A stretch of DNA of 64,000 bases from Cesiribacter sp. SM1 (GCF_020178975.1 NZ_JAHXBU010000088.1:282288-346287), one strand, 5' to 3'. Numbered from the stretch's first letter, positions 9,792 to 19,279 are shown. Numbers and translations are program-made. Notes: a model not told the origin generated them from the sequence alone.

Positions 9792-11252
9792 CTAATGTGC
9801 ACAGGGCTGCGGAAGCTTTTCGCTGATTGGGCGAAAACGGATTAACTTTCTGAACCAGTAAGGTTGCTGCTCCAGCAGTGGATCGCCGGGAGCAGCACTT
9901 GCCATTGAAAAAGTTTTCTCCTGGCCCTTATAAACGTAGGTAACATTTGCAGGCTTCCGCATTGATATGATCCGCTGAAAGTGCGGGTACACCACCATCT
10001 TGTTCTGCCTTACATATTTTTTAAGTACTTTATCGCTGGATGATTTGATTTGCACCAGTTCTTTCTGATAATCAAAAATCTGCACAGAAGCAGGTACAAT
10101 CAGGTGGTTCGATATGCCACCTTCTGTTCTTAAGTTAGAAAACATAGCAAAAGATGACTCTGTTTTCAAGCCCAGGTAAGGGCATATACCATTAAAGAAT
10201 ACCAGTATTGGTATAATCAGTAAAGAAGCATGGGCAATAGAAAAGGCTTTGTCTGATGCGCCTGTTTTGGTATCCCTGGTGAGCATGGCCGTAATAAAGA
10301 TTGCAATAAAGCCAAAGCTGAAAGCTGTCCAGATTACATGCCTGAAATAATCTTTAAACCCGGTTGTTAAAACATGCACTACTGCAACTCCGGCCAGAAA
10401 CACCAGCAGGAACATACCTAGCTTAAGGTAACTAAAGCTGGGTAACTGTGCCTTGATAAAGAACTTTCTGCTATAAGTGGCTTTATACACATTGTATAAT
10501 TTATTGCTGAAGCGGTAGCTGGTAAACAGGAAGTACAAAGCAAAAATAACCGAAGAGAAATCGTAAAAGCCATTGATTGGATTATAGGCAATTACACAGT
10601 GAAACACCAGTCCAATGAGCAAGCCCCAGTTTCGTGTTCGCCTTATGCACAACAGAATCGGTATCAGTGCTTCAACAAAAACAGTAAGATAAGCATTAAG
10701 GGCTAGTATATCTGTTGTTGATGGTAATATCGAGTAAGCATTTTGCGCCACGTAAAAATCAGAGGCACAACTAACTTCCGTTGTAAAGAAGTCGGAATTC
10801 AGTTTGTGAAAAACTACAAAAAAGTAAAGAATGATGAGTTCAATTCTCACGATTGGGGCAAGGGTTTCCAGGAACTCAACACGATCTATCCGGAAGCTCT
10901 TATGTTTGAGCACCAAGTAAATAAGTGCATGTAGGATTGTTAAATTCACAAAGGCTGCAAATATCCAGTGGTTGCTGCCCATGGGAAGAGCATTAAACAC
11001 CTCATACAGTTGCAGGGCTATAAAAACTAGCAGCCTAATAATGGAAGAGGGCTTAAACATCAGGTAAACTGCAGCTGCACTTAGCAAGAAGTAGTGAAAC
11101 TCAATCGTGAACATCCTGTTGGTAGCCATGTGGAAAAGGGTGGAGATGGCCCAGATGCTCACAAAGATCTTATACCTGATTTCAGTAGAATGGTAGTGGC
11201 TTTCTACTGGTTCCGACAGATCTTGTTGGTTAATGAGTACATTCGAATACAT
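9792..11252 (-). CDS. HTTM-like multi-pass membrane protein
   Basis: The 486-residue protein has about ten hydrophobic segments spread through the first 350 residues and a soluble C-terminal tail of about 110 residues. The segment ILYFFVVFHKLNSDFF followed by VEALIPILL and a membrane histidine in GLVFHCVIAYNP resembles the HTTM (horizontally transferred transmembrane) family related to vitamin-K-dependent gamma-carboxylase. The lysine-containing carboxylase active site is not evident, so a carboxylase activity should not be assumed. It is a single gene transcribed toward the SusD terminator. The physiological role is unknown. Confidence 0.6.
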   Translation of the reverse strand: MYSNVLINQQDLSEPVESHYHSTEIRYKIFVSIWAISTLFHMATNRMFTIEFHYFLLSAAAVYLMFKPSSIIRLLVFIALQLYEVFNALPMGSNHWIFAAFVNLTILHALIYLVLKHKSFRIDRVEFLETLAPIVRIELIILYFFVVFHKLNSDFFTTEVSCASDFYVAQNAYSILPSTTDILALNAYLTVFVEALIPILLCIRRTRNWGLLIGLVFHCVIAYNPINGFYDFSSVIFALYFLFTSYRFSNKLYNVYKATYSRKFFIKAQLPSFSYLKLGMFLLVFLAGVAVVHVLTTGFKDYFRHVIWTAFSFGFIAIFITAMLTRDTKTGASDKAFSIAHASLLIIPILVFFNGICPYLGLKTESSFAMFSNLRTEGGISNHLIVPASVQIFDYQKELVQIKSSSDKVLKKYVRQNKMVVYPHFQRIISMRKPANVTYVYKGQEKTFSMASAAPGDPLLEQQPYWFRKLIRFRPISEKLPQPCAH

Positions 11253-11458
11253 GCAGATGATTCAGTTGATAGTTGAAAAAACCGAAAATTCACTCTTTTT
11301 TGTCTGCCATCAGGGAGTAGTAAAAAAATCTGATACGCTTTTAACGGCTGGCCTACAATTCAGGTTGTGAAGTTTGAACTTTTATTTGTTAATTTTTTTC
11401 TATTACTAGAATAAAGCTCCTTTTAAGACACATTAACCTGATGTTGTAGTAAGAAACA

Positions 11459-11524
11459 ATTATAGTCACAGCCTTATCATAACTGTTTACCCTGCTACAG
11501 TTGTGATAACGGTGCGACTATAAT
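11459..11524. repeat. Long imperfect inverted repeat in the 11253-11578 gap
   Basis: Two arms of about 28 bases (11459-11486 and 11497-11524) pair with four mismatches around a 10-base spacer. The innermost part is TTATCATAACTGT against ACAGTTGTGATAA. No T run follows on either strand, so it is not a standard terminator. It lies 55 bases past the stop of the small Tat-signal gene and about 207 bases upstream of the HTTM-like gene. The remainder of this 326-base gap holds no gene I can support. Confidence 0.65.
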
Positions 11525-11578
11525 AATTATTGATGACCTTTTATTTGCAGGTGCAGCTAAGGGCTTGCAAATAAACTG

Positions 11579-11998
11579 CTAAGCGCTCAAATGCTGGTAA
11601 TAGTTATAAGTAAAAGGATTAGCGCATGGGCGTTTATGCGCATCATACAGGCCAATGTACTTTACTGTTTTGCTTTCATCCATTTTGTTGATGAAAAAGT
11701 CAGTAGAAAGAATATATTCCCTTGCAAGGAAATCTACCAGGGAGGAATCAGTTGATTTGATCTTTAGCAGATAAAGCGTTCTGGCTTTTATGTGTACATA
11801 TTTACCTTGTCCCCTGTATTTGAAGAAGTCAGCAACAAACTGCTCAACACCCTTTTCGTCTAATTTCAGGTAGTCAAATTCGTTCTTCAAAATTCCGGCC
11901 ATTGCCTGTTCCGTAGAAATTGCACTGTAACCTATCCCTGGCAGGGCAAGTGCTGCAGCACCCAGGCCGGTAAGTTGTAAAAATTTCCTTCTTTGCAT
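11579..11998 (-). CDS. Small Tat-exported protein, probable GMC oxidoreductase partner
   Basis: The 139-residue product starts MQRRKFLQLTGLGAAALALP, a twin-arginine signal (RRKFL) with a hydrophobic core, predicting folded export to the periplasm. The mature part is helical with no recognised catalytic motif. It begins 10 bases after the stop of the GMC oxidoreductase gene, so the two are translated from one message. Many periplasmic GMC-type sugar or alcohol dehydrogenases have a small Tat-signal subunit of this kind (gluconate 2-dehydrogenase subunit 3-like) that carries the signal for the catalytic subunit. That role fits here because the oxidoreductase itself lacks a signal peptide. Membership in that exact family is not certain. 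Confidence 0.6.
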   Translation of the reverse strand: MQRRKFLQLTGLGAAALALPGIGYSAISTEQAMAGILKNEFDYLKLDEKGVEQFVADFFKYRGQGKYVHIKARTLYLLKIKSTDSSLVDFLAREYILSTDFFINKMDESKTVKYIGLYDAHKRPCANPFTYNYYQHLSA

Positions 11999-12008
11999 GA
12001 CTTAAAAA

Positions 12009-13448
12009 TTAAAATGATTGATCAGCTGCATAAAGCGACAGCGCTGATATGGTAAGTGTAGGGTTAGCAGGCGTAAAAGTGGTGAAGCTACTGCCCCCGA
12101 GCACAAACAGGTTACGGTACTGATGGTGTATCAAGTGCTTATCTACCACACCATCGCTGGCAGAATTGCTCATACGTGCAGTACCCAATATGTGTGCTTC
12201 TGTATCGAAGGGTGGTTCGTGTTCAATCTTTTCCACTGGCAGGCAGGAGAGTATGCCCGGCAGGTTCTCTTTCATTTTTTCTACTGCCTTGCTGGCATAT
12301 TCCGAAATCCCCTTGAAGTGTACGGCAGGTTTCAGCACATCTGCTGTTGTGGCAACATAATTACGCTCCTGGGGCAGGTCTTCAAAGATCATCCTGAAGC
12401 TGATGATGTTGCGCCATTTGCCCCGCTCCAGGCGGAAATAAGGATAATTGCTGGATTCCATCAGGCATGCTGCATACTCCCTGCGGTGGTCACCGTCATA
12501 GAGCATATAGCCATTGGCATTTACCCAGGTGCTGCCACCAACATTTGCCTGTCCATCCAGGTAAACCATGGTTTGCAAACCATACTGCTCACCCAGGTAC
12601 TTTCCGGTAAATTTGTTCGAATCGCCGGAATTCAACAAAATGTTTGCATTGAACATGGCATTGGTGCCCAGGGCAACAACTTCGCCGCTAACTTTCTGGT
12701 CCCTGCCGTCCTTCTGAAAATGTACAGCCTTTACTTTGTCCTGTTGCAGGTCCAGGTGCAGTACCGGTGCACCCGTTATCAACTCAACGCGGCTGTCTTC
12801 ATAAACGCCGATACCTGAGTTTTCAATAGTAAATTTTGCATCTACCGGGCAGGTATGGCAAACTGCACTGCCGCAGCAGATGCCTCTGCCATTTACCTGA
12901 ACACGACTACGGGCAGTGGGTTGGTTAATATAAAGCTTCCCATACTTTTGCTTCAGTACTTTATCTACCGTAGTGAATTCGTGCGGAGGCTGCGGGTAGG
13001 GGCCTTTCCTGGGGAAAGGTGTTTCATCAGCAGGTCCGGATATGGACATGGTCTCTTCTGCCTCAGTATAGTAATCCTCCAGCTCATCGTACTGTACAGG
13101 CCAGTCGTTGGCAACACCATAGAGGCTCTTCATCTTAAAGTCGGATGGTAAGAAACGTGGCGTGCAGCCATACCAGCAGTTAGAGCTACCTCCGAAAGCA
13201 GGCTGAAACTTCCAGTGTTTTTCCGGATTATTATTGATGTAGGAGTCTTCATAGGGGACATTAAGTTTTGCATAAGGGGTTTCTTCGCCCCTTTTTTCCT
13301 TAAGTCTTTCCTGATGGGGGTACAGATGCCCGCGCTCTAAAACCAGTACTTTTGCAGAAGCAGCAGCCTTACTTAAGTATTTTTTCAGAAAGAAGGATGA
13401 GGCAAAGCCTGTACCGATCACTACTAAATCATATGAGTCGTGTTTCAC
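12009..13448 (-). CDS. GMC-family FAD-dependent oxidoreductase
   Basis: The 479-residue protein begins with the dinucleotide-binding segment DLVVIGTGFASSFFLKKYL (GxG retained, the third glycine replaced by serine). FGGSSNCWYGCTPRFLPSDF follows at about 95-115. Its C-terminus carries the GMC signature: HILGTARMSNSASDGVVD then LFVLGGSSFTTFTPANPTLT. GMC enzymes oxidise alcohols or sugars with FAD. A cysteine-rich stretch near residue 190 (GICCGSAVCHTCPVD) might bind a metal or form disulfides. There is no signal peptide; export could depend on the Tat-signal protein encoded 10 bases downstream. The substrate is unknown. Confidence 0.88.
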   Translation of the reverse strand: MKHDSYDLVVIGTGFASSFFLKKYLSKAAASAKVLVLERGHLYPHQERLKEKRGEETPYAKLNVPYEDSYINNNPEKHWKFQPAFGGSSNCWYGCTPRFLPSDFKMKSLYGVANDWPVQYDELEDYYTEAEETMSISGPADETPFPRKGPYPQPPHEFTTVDKVLKQKYGKLYINQPTARSRVQVNGRGICCGSAVCHTCPVDAKFTIENSGIGVYEDSRVELITGAPVLHLDLQQDKVKAVHFQKDGRDQKVSGEVVALGTNAMFNANILLNSGDSNKFTGKYLGEQYGLQTMVYLDGQANVGGSTWVNANGYMLYDGDHRREYAACLMESSNYPYFRLERGKWRNIISFRMIFEDLPQERNYVATTADVLKPAVHFKGISEYASKAVEKMKENLPGILSCLPVEKIEHEPPFDTEAHILGTARMSNSASDGVVDKHLIHHQYRNLFVLGGSSFTTFTPANPTLTISALSLYAADQSF

Positions 13449-14272
13449 CAGACTAAAAGTTTAATGTAAAAATGGTGATAGAGGTATATTTAAATAATAG
13501 TCAGATCTAATGTAAACTATAAAGTACAGCTTTCATTTAATGCTATATTAATTGTTTGCGAATTCTGCTTAAAGATCCTTATCTGTGCTAAGCATAAATC
13601 AGCTAAAAAATCATTCTGCTCTAGATGCCCTGCAGTACTTTACTGTAAGCCTTAAACCTGATTTGTAATAAGACTACAAAGAGGTGCAGGGCTTGTGTTC
13701 TATTTCCAATTGCCTTACCAGCACTAACCATCTCTACATTTTAAGATGGAACTAATTAAAAAGTACACCGCAATTTGAATAATTTCTTTAAATATTAGAA
13801 ATAATAAGTGCTTTTTTCGAGTAATTTTCCAGCTAATTCCTATTTTGAGTTCTATGTGGCTGATCCCCAGGTCCAACAGCAGGATAATGCTTACACCTGC
13901 CGATGACCTTTTACACTAATCAAGCTTATTAACTTTATGATGATGTACCAGCAGGGCAGAAGCGCCACTGCAGAGCACAGGCATCAGCGCTACAGCCTTA
14001 TGGCAACAGATTAAAGCTTTTCTTTAACTAAAGTGGTGTAATCATTTCCCTGACATTACACGTTATATAAGTCCTAATTATTATTTAAAAAGTGCAGGGC
14101 TTTAGCGCTATCGTGTGCTCGGGCACAATCAATACGCTGTTTTCTTTTTCAGGTTACTGCTAAGGCTTTAAAAAAATGCTATTTCGTTTCTATTCTTGCG
14201 TTACAGCACCGGCAGGGTAATACTATTTAAGCGCTAAAACATCTATCATAGTAACAATATTCTTTTTTTATC
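13449..14272. other. 824-base intergenic region without a supported gene
   Basis: This AT-rich spacer separates the divergent GMC oxidoreductase and OmpA/PD40 genes. Reading both strands I find only very short open frames, no exact TAnnTTTG element at a plausible distance from either start, and no strong hairpin with a T run. A minor hairpin GTGC-TCGG-GCAC lies near 14120. It presumably contains both promoters. Confidence 0.5.
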
Positions 14273-16234
14273 ATGAGCAAGCGCTTCTGTATAGTTCTGT
14301 TATTGTTGCTGGTATCTGCCCAGCTTTTTGCACAGGATTACAAGAAACTAATGAAAAAGGGCAAGAAGCATTACGATCGTGGTGAAATCAACAGTGCCCT
14401 GCATTATTACCTGGAGGCAGAGAAACTGGAGCCGGGAAATGTTGATCTGGCTCTGCATATTGGATGTGCTTATTTGCTTAGTGATTATAAACACTATGCT
14501 TTGCCCTATCTGACTAAAGTTCTAAAGCTGGCACCTCAAAAAGATCCCGACATCAGATTTTACATGGGGCTTGCCTGCCAGCACAACTACCAGTTTGAAG
14601 AAGCCATTGAGCATTATAATGCTTATGCCAAGCTACGTTTATCGAACAAGCCAGATGTAACCCCCAGGATCAGGCAATGCCAGCAGGGCGATTCGCTCAT
14701 TAGCAACCCGGTAGCCGTAGAGATAGAAAACCTGGGTTCAGCGATAAATTCCCCAGCACATGACTATGCGCCTATTATTACTCCAGATCAGTCTGTACTG
14801 GTGTTCACAAGCCGCAGGGAGGGTTCTACGGGGGGGCAAAAAACAGCCGACGGAGAGTCTTTTGAAGATATATACATTTGCTACCGCCGTGGCGATAACT
14901 GGACCGCCCCTGTGCAGATCAGTGAAAACATTAACTATGATTACCACGACGCCGCTGCCGGCATTTCGGCCAATGGCAGGGAGCTTTACCTGTACATAGA
15001 AGAAAATGGAGGGGACCTCTATCGCTCGGTGTTTGATGGCAGTGACTGGAGCGAACCGGAACCCCTGCCTGATCCCATCAACACACCTTATTGGGAAACC
15101 TCGCTGTCGATCACTCCGGATGGCAAGCGCCTGTTTTTTGCCAGCGACAGGCCTGGCGGGCAGGGTGATCTCGATATTTACACGAGCGAGCGCCAGGCAG
15201 ATGGCAAATGGGGATTGCCTGTAAACCTGGGGCCAACTATCAACACTGCAGGTTCTGAAGACTCTCCCTATATACACCCCGACAGCAAAACACTTTACTT
15301 TAGCTCCGATGGTCGTCGGGGGCTGGGAGGTTACGATGTGTTCAGGAGCGAATGGTCGGGGCAGCAGTGGCAAAAGCCGGTAAACATGGGATACCCCATC
15401 AATACCCCCGATGATAATTTTCATTTTATCATGGCTGAAAACCGTACCCAGGCTTATTATACATCTGTTCAGGAGGGTGGGGAAGGTAAGGCAGATCTCT
15501 ACAGAATTACCTTTCTGGATGAAAAGGTAAACGCAATATTAGCAGCAGCCAAAAAGAAAAAAGAAGAGGCGGCGGCTGTGCGTTCCGAAGCTAAACCAGT
15601 ACTCCCGGCGGCGGCAGTCTATTCGGGGCAGTTGCTGGATGCTGAAAGCGGAAAGCCCCTGCAGGGTACACTCACCATTGCCGATCCACAATCCGGTAAC
15701 ATAATATCTGTAGCACAGACAGATGAACAGGGTATTTTCAGCCTAAGTGTTGAGAAGGAAGGCCTGTATGCCCTTAGCGCCGAGTCTGACGGATATATTA
15801 TTTTATCGCGTACCCTTAAAATCAGCCGCATGGGTGAGAAAACCAGGCACATGAACACAGACCTGCGCATGAGTGCTATCAAAGTAGGTACCAAGGCTAT
15901 TATGGCCAACATTTTTTTCGAAACAGGTAAGTCTAATCTTAGAACAGAATCTATCATTGAGCTCGATAAGATCAGGGACTTTCTGCAGCGGTCACCATCC
16001 ATTAAAATTCAGATTAACGGGCATACCGATAATGTTGGGAAGGCTCATTACAACAAGCAATTATCACAAAAAAGAGCCCAGTCTGTTATGGACTACCTGG
16101 TGAACAATGGCATTGAGGCGGGCCGTTTATCGGTAATGGGATATGGACAGGAGCGACCCCTGTTCTCCAACGACGATGAGGAGGAAGGAAGGGCACTGAA
16201 CCGGCGAACAGAAATAGAAGTACTCTCTTTCTAA
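14273..16234 (+). CDS. TPR-PD40-OmpA envelope protein with PorE-like domain order
   Basis: The 653-residue product has a signal peptide (about 1-20, cut near LFAQ), TPR repeats (about 24-125) and a beta-propeller of PD40 repeats (about 165-420) with LFFASDRPGGQGDLDIY and LYFSSDGRRGLGGYDVF. A carboxypeptidase-regulatory-like domain follows (about 450-520), then a C-terminal OmpA peptidoglycan-binding domain (545-650) with INGHTDNVGKAHYNKQLSQK and LNRRTEIEV. The order TPR, propeller, regulatory-like fold, OmpA is that of PorE of the type IX secretion system. Bacteroidota carry several such paralogues, so this could equally be a general outer-membrane-to-peptidoglycan tether. The signal peptide has no lipobox. 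Confidence 0.85.
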   Translation: MSKRFCIVLLLLLVSAQLFAQDYKKLMKKGKKHYDRGEINSALHYYLEAEKLEPGNVDLALHIGCAYLLSDYKHYALPYLTKVLKLAPQKDPDIRFYMGLACQHNYQFEEAIEHYNAYAKLRLSNKPDVTPRIRQCQQGDSLISNPVAVEIENLGSAINSPAHDYAPIITPDQSVLVFTSRREGSTGGQKTADGESFEDIYICYRRGDNWTAPVQISENINYDYHDAAAGISANGRELYLYIEENGGDLYRSVFDGSDWSEPEPLPDPINTPYWETSLSITPDGKRLFFASDRPGGQGDLDIYTSERQADGKWGLPVNLGPTINTAGSEDSPYIHPDSKTLYFSSDGRRGLGGYDVFRSEWSGQQWQKPVNMGYPINTPDDNFHFIMAENRTQAYYTSVQEGGEGKADLYRITFLDEKVNAILAAAKKKKEEAAAVRSEAKPVLPAAAVYSGQLLDAESGKPLQGTLTIADPQSGNIISVAQTDEQGIFSLSVEKEGLYALSAESDGYIILSRTLKISRMGEKTRHMNTDLRMSAIKVGTKAIMANIFFETGKSNLRTESIIELDKIRDFLQRSPSIKIQINGHTDNVGKAHYNKQLSQKRAQSVMDYLVNNGIEAGRLSVMGYGQERPLFSNDDEEEGRALNRRTEIEVLSF

Positions 16235-16482
16235 GGAGATACCATAGCCGGCGCAGTAAATGATCAATTGGTTCTGCGCCCGTTCATATTGTATAAGTTG
16301 GTTTCAACTGTAGCAGTCTTCTACCGGGGAGCTGTTTGCCCTGGTATTATAACTTATTTTGTGCAGGCTTCCGGTCAGGCCTAGCAAATTTGAATACTAA
16401 TAGCTGGGAACTAATTGTCTTTTTTGGCACGATTTTTCGATTACGCTTATCAAATGAATAAGTGTTTTTAAACTTCGTTACT

Positions 16483-17148
16483 ATGAAAAAGATTGCATTA
16501 ACCCTTTTTGCTGCAGTATTTATTTTTACGCTACAGGCCCAGGCGCAGGTACGTGGCGGTATACGTGCAGGATTTAACGCAGCCACCTGGGGTGGCGATG
16601 CTGTAGAGAGCTTCACCGATATGTTAGATGCTACAGGGGTGGTTAAAACAGAAATGAATCCTTCTTTTCATGCGGGGGCATATCTGCAGGTACCAATCAG
16701 CAATGCTGTTTCCATCGAGCCGGGCATATACTATTCTGGCAAAGGGATGCGCGTTACACAGACGTTTGGTACAAACAGCTTTATCAGGCCACAGGCTACG
16801 GTAACTAATAATTCACACTATATAGAAATGCCTGTTCTGATGCGCTTTCACCTCGGCCCCGGATTTCAGGTGTACGCCGGACCACAGCTCTCATACCTGG
16901 TAGCAAATGAGGTGAATGCAGAAGCTGGCATCCTGGGCTTGTCTTATGAGCAGAACTGGGAGGTAGATCCAGGTTTACGCAAAGCTGACTTTGGTGTAGC
17001 CGGTGGTATCGGATATGAATTTGCCCAGGGCTTGAACCTGCAGGCAGGATATGAGTGGGGTCTAAGCTCCCTTGATGAGGGTAAAAGTAACTTTGATGCC
17101 TACAACAGGGTGATCAAGGTTTCAGTAGGATATACCTTTGGACTCTAA
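16483..17148 (+). CDS. Outer-membrane beta-barrel (porin family) protein
   Basis: Starting at the ATG at 16483 rather than an upstream GTG gives a clean signal peptide, MKKIALTLFAAVFIFTLQAQAQ, and a mature protein of about 200 residues. It shows alternating aromatic strands and the segments GGIRAGFNAATW, SIEPGIYYSGKGM and VYAGPQLSYLV typical of the OMP_b-brl_2 family, an eight-stranded barrel common in Bacteroidota. It ends in the strand IKVSVGYTFGL as BAM substrates do. It is a single gene closed by a strong terminator. No substrate or pore function can be assigned; it may be structural. Confidence 0.85.
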   Translation: MKKIALTLFAAVFIFTLQAQAQVRGGIRAGFNAATWGGDAVESFTDMLDATGVVKTEMNPSFHAGAYLQVPISNAVSIEPGIYYSGKGMRVTQTFGTNSFIRPQATVTNNSHYIEMPVLMRFHLGPGFQVYAGPQLSYLVANEVNAEAGILGLSYEQNWEVDPGLRKADFGVAGGIGYEFAQGLNLQAGYEWGLSSLDEGKSNFDAYNRVIKVSVGYTFGL

Positions 17149-17175
17149 TCAACATTTTGAATAATAAAGATCTGC

Positions 17176-17219
17176 AAACCAAAAAGCCCTGCCTGGAAGC
17201 GGGGCTTTTTGGTTTTTTT
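17176..17219. terminator. Bidirectional rho-independent terminator
   Basis: A 14-base stem (AAACCAAAAAGCCC with GGGCTTTTTGGTTT) around a loop of about 12 bases, with a T run beyond it, lies between the convergent beta-barrel and GT2 genes. Confidence 0.88.
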
Positions 17220-17326
17220 ATTTTACAATGAGACACTCTTTGGCATCTAGCCCTGTATCTCAGAGTAATCATTACACTGCCGCCAGTATTGCACAGCCTG
17301 GCTGTATTGAATAATGCAGTGGAACA

Positions 17327-18505
17327 TTAAGCAGCCTGGCGTTTAGCACGTTCCCAGACAGCAGACTGGCTGCCGCGCAGGTATCGCCAGAAACCGGCAT
17401 AAACAGCATAATTCATCATAAAGAAGTAGTAGGGTATAAAAAATACTTTTATGCGGGTACGCCTGTTTTCCAGTAAAAAACCCAGCAGGGCAAATGCATA
17501 GAATACTAACTGTGCACCTAATACAAGCTGAAAGAACGGAGATCCACTAAGGGCAAGTGCCATGTTAGACAACAGGATGATCAGCAGTGAAAGAGGGGCG
17601 AGGGTCCAGCGCAGCACCCTGTGCGATACATACTGAAAGCTTAGCCAGCCATAACGGAGTGGGTTCAACACAGATTTAAGCCTCACTACAGCCTGAATGC
17701 CTCCGGCAGCGATGCGGATTTTGCGCTTCAGTTCTTCTCCTGAATTTGCGGAAGGAAGCTCTTCTGCACATGCTTCAGGTTCGTAAATTACACGGTAGCC
17801 CTTTTGGGCAATGCGCATGGTTAGGTAAAAATCTTCTATTACAGTATTACGCGGTACAGCTTCAAAGCAGCTGCTGCGTATGGCAAACAGCTCACCGGCA
17901 GCACCCACAACGGTATGTAGTTCGGAGTCCCAGCGCTTAAGTGTGTTTTCGTAGCGCCAGTAAAAGCCTTCGCCAGCACCTGCTGCGGCATCTTCCTGGG
18001 CACTAAGCACTTTCTTTTCTCCGGCAACAGCACCCACTTTTTCATCTTTGAAATGCCTGGCCATGTTTTTGATAGCCTGTGGATTGAGCAGGGTATTGGC
18101 ATCAGTAAACACAACCAGATCGGTTGTTACCTGCTTCATGGCACGCTCTACTGCTGCCAGTTTTCCCTGGCGCTCCGGGCGGTGCAGGTGCACCAGTTGC
18201 GGATAACGGGCTACTATCTCTGGGGTGCGGTCATCAGAGCCGTCGGTCACAAACATATATTTGATACGTTCAGTGGGGTAGTCGAGCGTTAGCGAATTAA
18301 AAATCTTTGTCTGGATGTCTTCCTCCTCGTTATAGGCTGCAACAAGTAGGGTTACCGTAGGCCACTCAGGAGGTTCTGCTGCAAATGGTTTTCCCCTGAA
18401 TAACCTTTTTACTTTTATCATGAACCACAACAATAACCCGTAACCCATGTACGAGTAAAAAACAATGAAAAGACTGAGCCAAAAAAGTATTGCAATAAAC
18501 TTCAT
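17327..18505 (-). CDS. Membrane-bound family 2 glycosyltransferase
   Basis: I take the ATG at 18505 as the start because it places a membrane helix (KFIAILFWLSLFIVFYSYMG) at the N-terminus; an upstream ATG at 18586 would add 27 unlikely residues. The 392-residue protein then has a GT2 domain with TLLVAAYNEEEDIQTKI, the metal-binding DAN in VVFTDANTLL, the ED dyad in NTVIEDFYLTM and three C-terminal membrane helices. HRVLRW stands where QxxRW would be expected in processive synthases. It most likely adds a sugar to a lipid-linked or growing polysaccharide at the inner membrane. It is divergent from the polysaccharide operon starting at 19559, across a long spacer. Confidence 0.88.
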   Translation of the reverse strand: MKFIAILFWLSLFIVFYSYMGYGLLLWFMIKVKRLFRGKPFAAEPPEWPTVTLLVAAYNEEEDIQTKIFNSLTLDYPTERIKYMFVTDGSDDRTPEIVARYPQLVHLHRPERQGKLAAVERAMKQVTTDLVVFTDANTLLNPQAIKNMARHFKDEKVGAVAGEKKVLSAQEDAAAGAGEGFYWRYENTLKRWDSELHTVVGAAGELFAIRSSCFEAVPRNTVIEDFYLTMRIAQKGYRVIYEPEACAEELPSANSGEELKRKIRIAAGGIQAVVRLKSVLNPLRYGWLSFQYVSHRVLRWTLAPLSLLIILLSNMALALSGSPFFQLVLGAQLVFYAFALLGFLLENRRTRIKVFFIPYYFFMMNYAVYAGFWRYLRGSQSAVWERAKRQAA

Positions 18506-18623
18506 GGTGGAAGAGAGGAACTTAAGGTTGATAATATATTTACAAATAAAAATATAAAAAGTTATACAAGGAAGCCATTGACTCAAATTATATCAGGCTT
18601 TGTGAAGTAGTTTGATAGGGGCT

Positions 18624-18828
18624 GTATACTTATATATTGTAAACATTTGCTTTATGCCTGCCTGTAGTGCAGCTACAGAGATTATTTTGGTGCTTATACG
18701 TTTTGATCAGGTATAAGGGTTTGAATTGAAGAAAAAATAAATGAAAGATGCTTTTGAAAAGGATGCTTTACCCGCTCCGTTTGAAGATAAAGCAAGGGGA
18801 GTATACTTATACTACTGATGTATACTTA
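18624..18828 (+). repeat. Three copies of GTATACTTA
   Basis: GTATACTTA, containing the palindrome GTATAC, occurs at 18624-18632, 18801-18809 and 18820-18828. The last two start 19 bases apart, close to two helical turns, as expected of paired operator sites. A binding protein cannot be named. Confidence 0.4.
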
Positions 18829-19183
18829 GGAGCTCAGGCAGGAGGGTAGCCCCTGCTCATCTAATCTGTTTGTTGAGCATCTGCCAGATACGAAGTTTAC
18901 ACCTGGCTTAATGAAGCAGCCCAATCCTTTTGCGGCAGGGGGTATAAGATGGGCCAGAAGTAGCTTACATAAAAGCACAGCCAACCGCCTCCCTTTTCCA
19001 GGCTTTCTATAGGATGTGCCGGGCATCATCGGCAAACTTTCAAGAAACCGTGTTCCTGAAAAAATATTTTAGCTAGTGCCATTGGGTGAAAATCAATTGT
19101 TTAGCGTGCTGCAAACGGGTGCGTTAACCTGCTTATGACAAAACCTACTGTTATAATTTTGCATCGAAGTCAACTAAAAAATT

Positions 19184-19279
19184 ATGATTCCGTTTAAGAA
19201 GTGGAATCGCACTACACATGAAAATGTGGAGCCAATATATGTTGATGTGGATATGATGTTGAAGGGCATCTTCAAATAA
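19184..19279 (+). CDS. Possible small protein, 31 residues
   Basis: An ATG-initiated frame encodes MIPFKKWNRTTHENVEPIYV followed by DVDMMLKGIFK and a TAA stop. The composition is protein-like, and TAATTTTG, matching TAnnTTTG, lies at 19154-19161, about 23 bases upstream of the ATG. It has no membrane segment and no motif I recognise. It could be a real small protein, a leader peptide of the downstream operon, or chance. Confidence 0.3.
   Translation: MIPFKKWNRTTHENVEPIYVDVDMMLKGIFK

Noticed and set aside
11459..11524. Insertion sequence terminal repeats
   Set aside because: The arms are only 10 bases apart and there is no transposase frame; kept as an unexplained inverted repeat.
12123..12818. 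231-codon open frame antisense to the GMC oxidoreductase gene
   Set aside because: Shadow of a real coding frame with no coding character of its own.
14738..15424. 228-codon open frame antisense to the OmpA/PD40 gene
   Set aside because: Shadow of a GC-biased coding region; composition not protein-like.
16462..16482. Upstream GTG start for the beta-barrel gene
   Set aside because: It adds seven residues ahead of a clean signal peptide beginning at the ATG at 16483.
18826..19035. 69-codon minus-strand frame in the spacer before the copolymerase gene
   Set aside because: Arg/Pro/Leu-rich composition typical of non-coding frames, and it overlaps the GTATACTTA repeats.
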